Source: Clitoria ternatea (Eukaryota; Streptophyta; Magnoliopsida; Fabales; Fabaceae). Taken from it: 64,000 bases of DNA. A program made the translations under genes and the position numbers. The notes below the pieces were generated by a model. The model ran no database searches. It was not told the DNA's origin and worked only from the letters and a program-made list of their open reading frames with translations. Location of the stretch: the NCBI GenBank assembly GCA_037962975.1, contig CM075673.1, positions 22,304,001 to 22,368,000 on the forward strand. Direction: 5' to 3'. Positions 15,843 through 28,137 of the stretch are shown here, piece by piece. Each line of letters opens with the position of its first letter. Position 1 is the first letter of the stretch.

Positions 15843-18800
15843 TAATAATCTAACTGTAATTGAATTGTAGTTGAATTCATACACACATAAAAGGTTTCAT
15901 GTAGAGCAAATATTATTATGCAAAACAATAGTAAAACAAATTAAGAAAAACTAATTTTAAATGTTTAATTTTTTTATTACTATACGTTCATTATATTTTT
16001 TTTTTAAAAAAAACGTAAATCATTCATCCTTGTCTAAGGACTTGAGTTCAACTGTCTTGTGATGCATTTTTGAATTATTACTTGATTGATTCCTAATTCA
16101 ACAACTCAAACCAACTTATTCAGTTTGGTTATGATAATATTATTTTTAACTATAAGGTGTATGGTACATTTAGTCAACATATTCTTATAACAAATTTATC
16201 AAACATTTTTTTTTGTTTTTCATCTCTAAAATTGTTTTTAAATTAGTTTAAGATGATTTTTTTATTATTCTAAAAACTAAACATATGAAAATAAATAAAT
16301 TATTGTGATTTGTTATTACTCACATTTCAATATCATTGAATGGAGGTAATAAATTTTCAGTTCATCTCAATCTTGATTAACATTAAAATAAGTTTGACAA
16401 ACAAACCCTAAATTACACTATTTGCTTAGATTGGGTGTGCAATTGAACTTGTATGAACCAATTCTGAATTTGTTCAACACTTTTTGATACCTGGTTGAAT
16501 TCGTAGTCATTAATTTAATGAATGCTTGTTCTATGTATACGGGATATACATGTGGATCCATTTAAACATAGCTAATTGGAATGTTGCAGATTGTCATTTA
16601 CCTTAATTTAATTTAGGCAAAAATAGTATTTTGATTTTTAACTTTTATCTTGGTTTCTGTTTGATTTAGTTTGGTTCTCTGCACTTAAAAAAAGGCTCCA
16701 CGTTAGTCCTTTCCATTAACATCATTAAAAAGGTTAACAATTTGACAATTGTTACTATTAAAAATAAGTAATATGAAGGACAATTTGAGACGACCGTAAC
16801 TTTAATTTCTTGCATTTTGTGCATTTTGATCAAACCAAAATTCTCATAATTTTAAGTAGATTGTTTCCAAAACTCAGAGTGCCAAATTGCTTATTTTTAA
16901 CCGTCAACTTTAATAGAAAGGATCAAAAGGACCAATGAGAGAACTTTTCAACCAAATAAATATATAAATTAAAGAAACAAACAATGAACCGTGTTGAATA
17001 ATATTGGTTTGAAGTGATTGTGCATTGTTTTAAACGTTTGTAAGTTTTTGCTGTACGCATCAAATGATTTTAAAATTTGGGCCCAACAATGAAGCCAATC
17101 CCTAATATTCTATTTTTGAAGGCCTTTTTATTTGACATAACGTGATATTGTGGCTCTCTTTCTACCCTGTCTTGAAACATATTTTTAGGCTTTTAAGGAG
17201 AACATGGTGAAAAGGACTTGTTGCAAACTAGTACAGAACATTGCGGCCCCAAATGGTTGCAATAATTTTAAAAAGAACCCAGTTTCGTGGACACCTTCAA
17301 ATGGACCAAAAAAATGAAAAATAATCAGGGTACCAAAAAAGAATGGATCAAAATGAAAAATAATAATAATCAGGGTACCTGCAAGTGGCTCTACTCCATC
17401 TACACAAATGCTTTTTACAAAATAAATTACACAGATATATTTTCATCTAACTATCATATATAGTGCCCGTTTGTTAATTAGTTGGGGAAGCGAAGTTGTA
17501 AAAAATGAAAATCATATATAGTATAATGATTTTACAACTAAAATTGAAAAATAGGAAATAAGCATGCATTGACAATTTCCTTTGTTCTAATGATGAAAAC
17601 TTTATAAATGGCTAATGTGGGTCCCAAACCAAGAGCAGTTGAGAGAGTAAGTTTTTGCGACCAAGAAATAAATGGAATCACCACAAGCATGGGAATCATG
17701 AGCATATTCTTTTGACCAACATCACCAAAAGTTCAACAAAAGATTCTTCAACCAAGTTGCCTTTGCAGAGGTCACAGACCTTTTCTTTTTCTTTTCTAAC
17801 AACTAACAATCAAAAACCTATTTTCCAAGTATGTATGTATAAATTTATAAGACAAAGAAAGCCTCTCTTTCCATTCTGTTCTAACATAAAAAGGCGCCAC
17901 CATATACATAGATTGTCTTGCGAGAGTTATTTTAATTTACCTTGCAATATCAAATTCAAATCATACAAGTATAATTGTGTTAAAACTCAATTAAAAAAGA
18001 GAAAACTATACTTACTCACAATATTTGACTTGTGTATAAGAAAATATTAGTAAATGAGTTCACTTCTCATGAGTGTATTGCCATGAAGATTTGTGCAAAT
18101 TAGAGTTGCTACAAAAATACAAGGTTGATCTAGAGGTAAGAAAATTTGGATAATTCAAAAGTAATTACCTTTATTACATTACTAAGAGAAAAACAAAAAG
18201 AGTTGCCAACGTTCATATATTTTGAATAATTTGATTGAATGTAATGATTAAAGAGGGCATGCATATATATACACTAGACAAGTACATCCTAGATATATTG
18301 ACTTCCCAACATCATATATATTCCTTTGGAAATCTGTCGTGCAAGCTAAGCCAAGCAGAACTATAGGGTATTAAACCCGCTAATTGATGACAAAACTTTA
18401 ACTCATTCATGATGACATAAATCTTATTTTTTTGTTAGAACTATGATACGTATTCAATTTATAGGATTTATGACAACTATTAATTCATGAACTAATTTTT
18501 GAGTTAAGTTAGATCTATTATTCTTTAATATAATATTAGGTTCTGTTAATGTCATACACTAGATGTCTTGGACGTGAGAGAGTATAATATATTGAGACAA
18601 GTCTCACATCAAAACATAATCAATATTCAATTTATAAGATTTTAAATAACTTTTAACTCTATATTTCTCCGTTAATCCACTGGAACACTTGTTATTAGAT
18701 TCTTCCTCTCTTTACACAAATTAAATCAGTTGCTTCCATAACTGATATGAAAAGTCAAATTGTTGTATAATGTAACCAAGGTAAAAAAAACTTTTTATAT

Positions 18801-21030
18801 AATTATTTAAAATAACTATGAATACACCGAATGCCGTTTTTCGTGATTGTATCAAAACCGGATCCACGTATGACAGATTCAATGATTTTACCCTGCCTAT
18901 TTTGTGGATATTTAAGGGTTTAATTTCCAAATGTTGAGTGGTGGGCTGCAAGTATTAATTTGTGCATTATAATTTAGAGTCATGTTCCCTTATAGCATTT
19001 CCCTGTAATTCATACAATTAGGGGTTCATCTTGATTACATATGTTTATATATTTGCAAATACTCTAGTTATAATTTATACAATTATGGGCTGAGCCTCAT
19101 GGTGTACCTTTTCTGAAAACAAATTTCTTCCAATTTGCAAGGCTTTTATAAGGACTAGCTAGTACTATTATATATGTGTTTTTCATGTGCCTTTTAAAAC
19201 AATCATTACAACTTTGAATGCAATTGACAAACAAGTTTGTGTGTATATCATGCTGTAGGACAAGAAAGCTAGTTCAAAACTTAAAGGAAATAAATCAAAT
19301 GGGGCTAATTAAGCTTTAAAAATTTCCCACAAAATTTTCATGACAATCAATAAAAGGCGTATGTGGTAAAGTATATAATGAGCAGAATTAAATAACTGTG
19401 AAGTGCACTTAAATTTGAGTTGCGGTGGGTCATAGTTTCCGATCCAAAAAGTGTGGGTATGCATGGGATCTGCTACGGTTTTCAAATGTTTTCTTAAGAA
19501 AGCAATCAAAAGCACATGCTAGCCATTTGATTATATATCATTGTTCCCTTTGCTTTGGAGAACTTTATTTGACTATAGCCGGTTCAAACTTGGTAGTTTC
19601 TTCTCTTGAAAATTTGAATATAGAAAAACAAGAAAAAATTAAAGTGATCCATCTGTGAATACTTTTCATTATAATAGTTTTCTTTCAAAAAGTCAATTTT
19701 GTTGAATAGGAATAGAAAAGGTATCCCCTCCAAAACTTTCCAGAATTTAAAGAAGCTATTGATAGCATAAAATCCTTACTCTTTTTCCAATAAAGGATAT
19801 AAGTTAAGAGTGTCTTCATCAAGACCAAATCAACCAATTTGAAGTTAATTATAAGTTTATTGCCATGTGTCTTCAAGAAAATAAGCGTCTCTACGTACCC
19901 ATATTTACAAAAAAGAAACTTTAGAAATCCACGTCCTTGCATTGTATATATTTTCTCTATAGACAAATCAAACTTTATCATTTCATGTAATGCTTTGCCT
20001 TTTGTCGACACCAAAATCGGCTAGAAAAAGCCTATAGTTTCTCTTTGTATAATACCATTAATTTTATTAAGTGTCGAAATTGACCAAGGTGGCTCCAAAA
20101 AACAATGCAAGCCCTTAATTCCTTATTATGTTCTCCTTTCACTCACATTGGTCACACTCCTTGAAATCAGGCTTAATTTGGGTCCTTTTTTTTCACTCAT
20201 GACATTTGAGAGGAATCACTAATATTTGCACCCCATGTAACTGATACAACAAACCTGTCCCATTTGTAATCAACTATAATATATATATATATATACATAT
20301 ATGTATATATTTGAGATGATTCATTAACCAAACGGTATAAGATAAAAACGCAAGCTTATGAAGATTGTGATAAACTAAACGAAGTCATTTTCATGCAAGT
20401 AATGGGAAGATGGTACTGTGCAGGCGTCTGCATTTGCATGCAACGAGAAATGAGAAACAGTGAATGATGATTGTAGCAGTAATTATATGAGGTCAGAATA
20501 TAGGGCTATAGGCATAGGGTGTAGGTGTGTCCTAGTGGGATGACACGTGTAAGGACCCCATTGAATGGAAAATGATTGATGAACAATATTATTCTTAGCA
20601 TAAGGCATATTAGTGAGCAGAGAGATATGGGGTATGTGAATTGATGTGGACCATAAATCAATGTGATTTAGCAATGGCATAGCAGCAATATGTTTGTCGT
20701 CTTCTCCCACCGTAAACCCTTTCCTCCGCTGCTACAACATGCCAATCACTCCTTGCCAAACAACTTTCCCACCCCTTATCTTTGTCTAATATTTTCCAGG
20801 AAAATCTAGGGATTTGAGACCACCACTTATGCTACATTATCACATTCATCATCATACATATTATTTCTACATTTGTATATTATCACCATTCTTATTTCAA
20901 TATATTCAATTTCGCCTCGAACCAAATTCGACAAATTATTGAAATAACATAACCTTTTGCTAAAATTTAATACAATGGTATTAGTATTATGTTTCAACTC
21001 AAAATTATACCACAAATTAGAATAATTTTT
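15843..21030. other. Intergenic, no gene recognised
   Basis: About 5 kb of AT-rich sequence. Two longer open frames, 17655-18050 (+, 131 codons, Lys/Asn-rich) and 19685-20014 (-, 109 codons), have no motif I recognise and the composition of chance frames. TATA-like CTTTATAAATGG at about 17600 precedes the first but gives no further support. A (TA)n tract lies at about 20277-20312. Confidence 0.45.
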
Positions 21031-21277
21031 GGGTTTTTTTATTAAGGGTTATTTACGAAACTGGGGCTCTTATTTTTTAAAAAAATTTCATGTTTGAGGT
21101 ACTATTATGTGTCGCATGTGGTAAAAATGACTCATGTGTCGCCTATAGAGGGGACGACACACTCCCCAGCTGCCACGTGTGCATGTCGCCTTCACTAGGG
21201 ACGACACACCATGTGGTGCACCCAACAAGGATGACACATGCAGCTATGGTGCTTCACCTTTGTACGACTCCAACACC

Positions 21278-21287
21278 TATATAAACC
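21278..21287 (+). promoter_or_regulatory. TATA box upstream of the MULE transposase
   Basis: CTATATAAAC lies about 210 bases before the first ATG at 21495, just inside the subterminal repeat block, as expected for a promoter within the element terminus. Confidence 0.55.
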
Positions 21288-21494
21288 TGGTCCCCAAACG
21301 TATTCTCCACTCAAACCTCACAACATCCTCTCACATTTCTTCTTATTCATTAAATCCTCTTGCACATTTTTATTCCCAATTAATTGTTTTTTTGTCCGTA
21401 TATTTTCCTTCTCAAATTTGTGGCAATTATTTTTGCAATTTTTTTCTTCCCACTTCTTTAAATACTTTCTTGTTATTTGTTCCATATATTCAAT

Positions 21495-24037
21495 ATGAAT
21501 TATTTGTCAGATGAGGATTCAGATTATAATTTACCATCTGAGGTTGATAGTAGTGAGTCATGCGAGGATGACGAATTATTAATGGCAGATTCAGACACTG
21601 ATGATGATGCAGGTTCAGGAGCTGTAATTAGTGTTGGTGGATCATTTAATCCAATCGCTTGTTAACCCTCTAGTAAAGTATTGTTAAAGTTGATATATTT
21701 ATTTTGAAATTAATTTTTGTGTAAGAGGATTTATTTTATTTAACTAAGGTAATGTTGAGACATCATTTTGGAACGCGACACCACATTATCAAGCTCTAAA
21801 TTTGGATCAGCAAGGTGATAAAATGGATTTTGATGACTGTAGTACTTGGAATGTTGGGGATGAGTTATTGGTGGGATTAGAATTTGAAACCAAAAGTGAA
21901 GTGTAAATGCACTAAAACAGTATACAATGAAAATGCATCAATCGTATAAAATTGTGAAGTCAAAGCCGAATAAATTCGTTGTGAAGTGTCACAATCAAAT
22001 TACTGGTTGTGGTTGGTGAATGTGTGTAATTCTTTCAAAGAAGTCACAAAAATGGGTTATTAGTCAATATAGTGGCCCACATACCTGCGTTAACGTAACC
22101 CTCTTACAAGACCATGAAAAACTAGATGCTGATCTGATCTGCTCTGTCATAATAGGTAATGTGAATAATTTTTTTTTATTCTATATTATGTTTATTTTTC
22201 TAATTTAATAATATATATATATATATATAGGGATGGTGAAGAAGGAACCATTAATGTCAATTGTTTAATTCAAGAAAGAGTTAAAGCGGAATTTGAGTTT
22301 GTTGTTTCCTACCAAAAGGCATGGAGAGCAAAACAAAAAGCCCTTGTTAAAGTATTTGGCGATTGGGAGGAGTCGTATGTTTTACTACCCCATTGTCTAA
22401 GCCGTATGACCCAAGTTGGTGAAGGCTCGACATACGTTTTAACCCATCCATTTGTTGTAGAGGGTGAGGTTAACCAAACGTTTCGTAAATTTCTGCGTGT
22501 TTTTTGGATGTACAAGGCTTGTATTGATGGGTTTAACTTTTGCAAGCTTGTGATCCAAGTAGATGGCACCCATTTGTAAGGGAAATACAAGGGTACTCTT
22601 TTGATGGGCTTACTCTATGTGTGTGACCTTATAGGTAAAATACTCAGTCATATTAATAATAAACTATTTTATTATTAATATAAAATAAGATCGGCATCTA
22701 GCAATGTATCATTATGTCCGAATATTATTTATTATCAACATAACCTATAAGTGATAATTATTTTATCCATTTGTTCATTTTGTCACCATATCCTAATTAG
22801 GCCCAAGGCATGGTCGCGTCATTCTTGTACTGTCCAATTTATTTTACTTGATACTGGAGTAGACTTTATTTGAATAAATATCTAATATTTATTCTTTCTA
22901 GCATGGCCATGCATTTCCTTAGTTTCACTCTACCAAGTGGCCTATAGATATCGCTCCTGTCACATAGGAGAGACAAATCCCATCTACATCACTCATATCC
23001 CTTTACATAATTTGTTCATTGCCTAATCACAACCTTTATAGTCCTCTTGTTACAGAAGATGTTTGCTTGTATTAAAACAACAAACTCCTTATGTAGGAAT
23101 CATAGTGACTTCTGGTCGAAGGACTACATATACCATTATCACATTGAGAGTCGTTTATGACATTCATGTAACGATCCATGCAATGTTCTCATGGTAGGTC
23201 TGACCAGTACATCATTACTCTTAATGTGTACCCGTGTAAAGACTTGATATCATCTATATACATGATCTGTAATATCAGATCATCAGTATAATCATACACT
23301 AGTCTTAATGTATTTACATGTCTTCACGTAAATACTTGACTAAGGGAATTTTAGGAATAACTCTCATATGACCTATTACTCCAAGGATAAATAAAGGTTG
23401 TTAAACTATTTAACAAAAAATGCCTTATTCAAAATGATGTGTCCTATATAGGCTCTTAGTGCATATTTCTAACAATAACAACATTGGTTAAGTGCAATAC
23501 TTCGTTGATCTTCTTGGATATGTGAAGGCTGAAATGGCAACGGGTCAACTATACTCAAGTAAAGTGCTTGAAAAACTCGTATTGTATCAAGCATAAGCAT
23601 CTTCCATTGATGTGCGAAGGTATGATGTGGAGTCCACCAGGTTCGAGGTTGAGGATAAGATGAATCCAATCACCCAAAGATATGGCTTTGTATGGATTCT
23701 TAATCTAAAGAAATGATGGTGTGAGTGTGGCCGGTTCTAAGCATACAAGTACTCATGTATGCACGTCATTGCTGCCTGCAACTCTGCTCATTTGAATTAT
23801 TTTCAATTCATAGACAATATGTACTCATTGCATAACATTGCAAAGGTGTATTTAGGCCAATGGTATCTGATTGGAGATGATCGGTCACTCCTTGAGACTA
23901 ATGACACCCATATCATTCTCACAGATGAAGACATGTTACGTGGCAAGGGCGACCCAAGTCAACAAGAATTAGGAATGAACAATAGGTCTAATTGTCCAAC
24001 AACAATTAAAGGTGCATCCAGTAACTATAACTCGTGA
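21495..24037 (+). pseudogene. MuDR-type (MULE) transposase pseudogene
   Basis: Would bind the element termini and catalyse cut-and-paste transposition in the nucleus. Visible in order: an acidic Asp/Ser-rich N terminus (21495-21662, MNYLSDEDSDYN); the MuDR DNA-binding region (21890-22155) with VKSKPNKFVVKCH, GCGW and SGPHTCVN; a probable intron to about 22230; then YQKAWRAKQKALVKVFGDWEESY (22309-22377) and VIQVDGTHL (22552-22578), the start of the catalytic domain containing its first Asp. The rest of the catalytic domain is missing and an LTR fills the gap. The C terminus resumes at 23480 with a SWIM zinc finger, CECGRF..YKYSCMHVIAAC (23718-23780), and ends RGKGDPSQQ. Stops at 21904 and 22018 and within the SWIM finger, plus frame changes, confirm loss of function. 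Confidence 0.88.
22640..23474 (-). mobile_element. Solo LTR in the MULE transposase gene
   Basis: Non-coding insert of about 830 bp between two parts of the transposase. On the - strand it begins TGTTAGAAATATGCAC at 23474, a TG start typical of plant copia LTRs. The other end, near 22640, is uncertain because no matching 5-bp duplication was found (right flank ATAAC). More transposase coding sequence is missing than a simple insertion explains, so a deletion accompanied or followed it. Confidence 0.65.
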
Positions 24038-24157
24038 CCATTATTATATTAGTTTAGTTTATTATCTATCTGGTTTGTGTATGACTTTTAAGTTTATTTT
24101 TACCATTAATTAGTGTGTTATTTAAGTGCAATATATGAATAATGATAGTAAACATAA

Positions 24158-26454
24158 TCATAAACATGTCATATAAAAACAAAGTCCATTAAAACAAAAA
24201 ACATATAAACAAAGTCCATTAAAACAAATCATACATAACATCAAACATAAAACACTAATGTCGGCTGGAGTGAGCATCGGGGGACAGAAAACAAGGCCTG
24301 GGTACTCCTCAGTTGAACCTAAGAGGTAAACGATGAACATTTTCAACCTCATCTTCAATTTGATATTCATCTACCGGGTCTTCAACTTGTTGATGAGCCT
24401 GCCTAGTTTCAGACGTAGCTATGTTTAGGTCTAACATCTAAGGTACATAGCCGGATGAACTACCTATTTTAATACCCCGATTGTTATGTTGAGGTGCTGC
24501 TAGAGTCATCAAATTTTATACATAGGGGGTGGTGTCGGTTCCGATGATTCTGGTCTGTAATGTGACGATGATGGCTGACCAGATTGGAAGCCTCCCATAA
24601 AATCTGAGAAGAAGGGTGACACCTCAAACAGTGGGTTCATGTATTCATTTGTATTCATGGGCTACTGCGTCGACTGTGAAGGATAACAGTATGTCGGCCA
24701 TGGTGAAGGTGGAGGCTGCTGTGAAGGAACAAAGAACTCTCCGGGATGCCGAGGAGGTAATGAAGGTATAACATACTGTTCATCGGGCTCTTGTAGCCTC
24801 CGACGAAGTATTCCTTCGCGTTCCACTCGATTCCTAGGCATATCCACGTTTACCTCCATGAATGGACCCTCCTCCGTAGGCATAGGTGCATACACTCTAC
24901 CCTCCATAATTTTGTCCTTCTCATTCATTGACATGAGTATATTTTCTGTTTCTATCCGAATAGAATCGAATCTGAAAGTAGGAGACTCTGATGGGTTGTG
25001 ACCCTCTAGGGACGAAAGGTACTGTATAACCTCAGGCTGTCATACTGAAATCAAAAGCAAATACATTAATTACAGAAAAATACAACCATTAATAACTGAA
25101 CAAAAAAATGTGTTTGTTAAAATCCTTACAGAAGCTTCCTTTTCTGCCTTTTGTCTAGTGACCCATCTTCGAGTGCGAGTCTTATACCATCTAAAATACT
25201 GATGGTTCGCAGACATCTCGCTAAATAACATTTGACCAGACCATACATGTGCCTCTTCATTATTCCATAGTATCACTAAAGGCTCCAAGATGTTTGGCCA
25301 ATTTTCTTCAACCTTTCCCTTTAGAGTAATTGCATGCAAGTCTTCACGCTAAGATGGTTCTCGGGGAATATGTTGCTCCATTCCAAATTGCCTGAGAACC
25401 CTATCTAGTTAATGCCACAGCAATTTGGAAACAAAGCAAAGGCACGACCGATCTCCATGTATCTTGCCCGCGCTTGCGTATGTCAGGAAGAGCATTAAAG
25501 TCTGGCACAGCATAAGGGAGCCAAATAAACTACAAAGAAAAACACAAGTTAACATTATACATAAATTAAACCAAACAATTAGTAAACACTAATATGGAGA
25601 ATTACATACCTTATTCTTCTTCAGAGTCAAAGGTTGCTCTGTAGTAGTCCAACTGATAGGAATTATGTTTGTTACCATCTTGCTTTACCCATCTACCATT
25701 ATAAGGAGAACCAGTTTCCCTTGTTTTTGGGCAGGGTGTAGCAACTTGTGGGATTCGCTCCCAAGCCCACAACTGCACCAATAGAGTCAAGCCACACATA
25801 TCTTTCTGCGCGTAGTCAGTAGCGGTACACAACTGCCTGTACAGATAACCCAATGCCGCTTCACCCCACACATACTAACTACATCTGTCCAGATCCTCAA
25901 GCAAATTTAAGTATCTCAATGGCACTCTACTCGAGGATTGATATGAAAATTAACAACCACCAATCAATCTCAAAATATAAGCCCGAGCATATCTTTCTAT
26001 TGCCTCTTCAATATCCGTGTAACATGCTGTGAGGTGGTCGTCTACCAAGCTGTTCTTCAACATATCTCTGCCAATCGTTGCAACCTGTTGGGGCTACAAC
26101 AACAAGTCCATCAATGTTGAGACCAACCAATACAACAATATCCTGGAGAGTGATCGTGCACTCGCCAACTGGTAGATGAAAAGTATGTGTCTTCGACCTC
26201 CATCTTTCAACTGATGCAGATATCAACTCAGAAGACACAGGAAAGTGCGTAACTTTTGCAAACTCATAAAAACCTGCCCGTTGTAAGTGAGGAATACTTG
26301 CTTCAGGTATTTCATTTCTAATCCGAAATGCTTTCGTGATCTTTAGTACACGATCAGGTCGTCCATTCCATACATATGTTGATACATGTTTGTCTTGAAA
26401 TTTTAACAAGGACGGGACCATCGGTCCAGGATTTATAGACCTCTCCTCAGCCAT
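24158..26454 (-). pseudogene. Plant mobile domain (PMD) gene, broken
   Basis: Encodes a PMD protein (PF10536-type; related to MAIN-like and 'phosphatase 7 long form' proteins), a domain shared by plant transposons and domesticated genes. Start MAEERSINPGP at 26454. The hallmark ELISASVERWRSKTHTFHLP and ECTITLQDIVVLVGL follow, then (after a frame change near 26003) IERYARAYILRLIGG, YLNLLEDLDRC and WGEAALGYLYRQLC, and QLWAWERIP near 25760. Two introns remain: about 25530-25607, and about 25041-25125 (donor GTAAGG, acceptor TTTCAG). Exon 2 has FIWLPYAVPDF; the C-terminal exon is Pro/Gln-rich (VIPSLPPRHPGEFF). About 20 residues seem lost after MLHG, and stops occur at about 25945 and 25878. Kept introns argue against a processed copy. 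It converges with the transposase, only 120 bases away. Confidence 0.87.
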
Positions 26455-26564
26455 TCTGCATTATATAATAAAAATTAAGTATTAAAATTCATAAATTTAA
26501 TATATTTGACTAAAGAATTATAATATTTCATATAACAAGATTTTAATGGATAATAAGTTAACAA

Positions 26565-27110
26565 CAATAAACCCTAAATATTAACAACTAATTCTCAATA
26601 TTTTCTCTAACAAAATTATATTCAATAAATACTTAATAATATCAAACCCTAAATATTAACAACTAATTATCAATATTTTATCTAACAATAATAAAAACTT
26701 AAAAATAAAAAATCCTAAACATTATATTTCAATATAACATCATAATATAAAATCATAAATATTAACAACTAATTATCAATATTTTACCTAACAAAATTAT
26801 ATTGAATAAAAACTTAATAATATAAAATCCTAAGTATTAAATGTAGTTATAACATTTTATCTAAAAAGTTATATTCAATAAAAACTTAATAATATAAAAT
26901 TCTAAGTATTAACATGCAATTAACAATATTTTATCTAAAAAATTATATTCAATATTTTATATAACAACATTATATTCAATAAATACTTTAAAATAAAAAA
27001 TTCAACATAATAACAACTAAATAACACTATTTAACTAACAATGTTCAATAATAAAATAATAATATAAAACCCTAAATAATAACAACTAAATATTATTTTC
27101 TGTAACTACA
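26565..27110. repeat. AT-rich tandem repeat upstream of the PMD gene
   Basis: About six diverged copies of a 70-80-bp unit containing CCTAAATATTAACAACTAAT, ATCAATATTTTATCTAACA and TTATATTCAATAAA. It lies between the PMD start codon and the right terminus of the MULE, where the promoter would be. Confidence 0.75.
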
Positions 27111-28111
27111 TTATATATACCCTAAAAACTTAATAAAAGTTAATATTAACTAAAAACAACTAATTATCAGTTTTTCTAATTATAACAAATAAAATAATAA
27201 CATCATACTATTTTATAATTAAATCAAAACCAAAATACTAAAACATGAAAAATGATATGTACCTGAAAATGCACAATAACATAGTGGGACCACTACTTTT
27301 AGGACCACAGAATGCACAAAAAAAGATAATGAAAAGGACTTGTTGTGTGTTGCAATGGGGGACACCTTGAGGATTTAAAAATGAAGGCTTGCTGCTTGTT
27401 GGGGAAGAAGACCCACACCACCTGTTTTTAAATTTTGGCACGGGAAGGTGGAGTCGTCTGGCTCAGAAATGACATAACCTGCCAACCCTGCGTGTCCAAT
27501 CCCCCACGAGTTGTCTCTGCCATGGGCGACATGGGAATCGTCTTACCCGAGGATGACACAAGTGTGTCGTACCACCTAAATGCGACATGAGGACGTGGCC
27601 CAAGAGAGTGTGTCGCAGGTCCTGCATGTGATTTGCATGTTGTCCAACGCAGATACGACTTACGAAAAGGTGCCCTAGATTCAAAAATTTAGGCTAAACA
27701 GCCCCAGATATGTAAATAAGATTTCTAACTGCCCCATTAAAAAAAACCCTAAATTTTGACAATTAACTAATGTATTTAACGAGTATTACTTTTCTTTTAG
27801 ATCAACCTAATAGTGGCTGAAAGTTTACTACAATACACGAGGATTAGCTGATCAAGCGGTGCAAGTTGAATGACTTGCCGGACTCCTAATACCCTTTTTA
27901 GAGTTCATCCAATAGATGACTAAGTTTTGTTTTGAGTTTTCTTTTTTAACCTCTTCTAGAAGATTGTTAACTTCATAGGTGTTGGCTTTGTTTGTGTTAT
28001 TATTATAGTAAGCCTTTTGTTTATCTTGTTACAATTTTTTTTAGTTACACATTCAACTAATTCCAATACAATTTAGTTGACCTTCTTTCTCCTTCTATCC
28101 TTGTTCTTACA

Positions 28112-28123
28112 TGGTATCACTTG
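28112..28123 (+). other. Copia primer binding site
   Basis: TGGTATCACTTG follows the LTR end without a gap. The first eight bases match the complement of the plant initiator tRNA-Met 3' end, which primes minus-strand DNA synthesis in most plant copia elements. Confidence 0.75.
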
Positions 28124-28137
28124 GCTAAGATCCAACC

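Larger units (their letters stand above)
21031..27749. mobile_element. Mutator-like element (MULE) carrying a transposase and a PMD gene
   Basis: A 6.7-kb element bounded by similar inverted termini: GGGTTTTTTT then TTATTTAC and CTGGGGCT at left (21031-21087), with the same order on the complement of the right end (27690-27749). Both ends carry subterminal GTGTCGC/GCGACACA motifs (21110-21235 and 27510-27640). Inside are two convergent pseudogenes, a MuDR-type transposase on + and a plant mobile domain gene on -. The two-gene convergent layout recalls maize MuDR. A 9-bp target duplication is expected for the family. The flanks ATAATTTTT and TAAATTTTG match at only 6 of 9 positions, so the exact ends are tentative. 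Confidence 0.8.

Noticed and set aside
17655..18050. 131-codon open frame on +
   Set aside because: Lys/Asn/Cys-biased chance composition, no motif, no supported exon structure.
19685..20014. 109-codon open frame on -
   Set aside because: No recognisable domain; overlapping frames of similar quality on the other strand.
26565..27110. CCCTAAA segments as interstitial telomere repeat
   Set aside because: They occur once per 70-80-bp unit, not as tandem heptamers.
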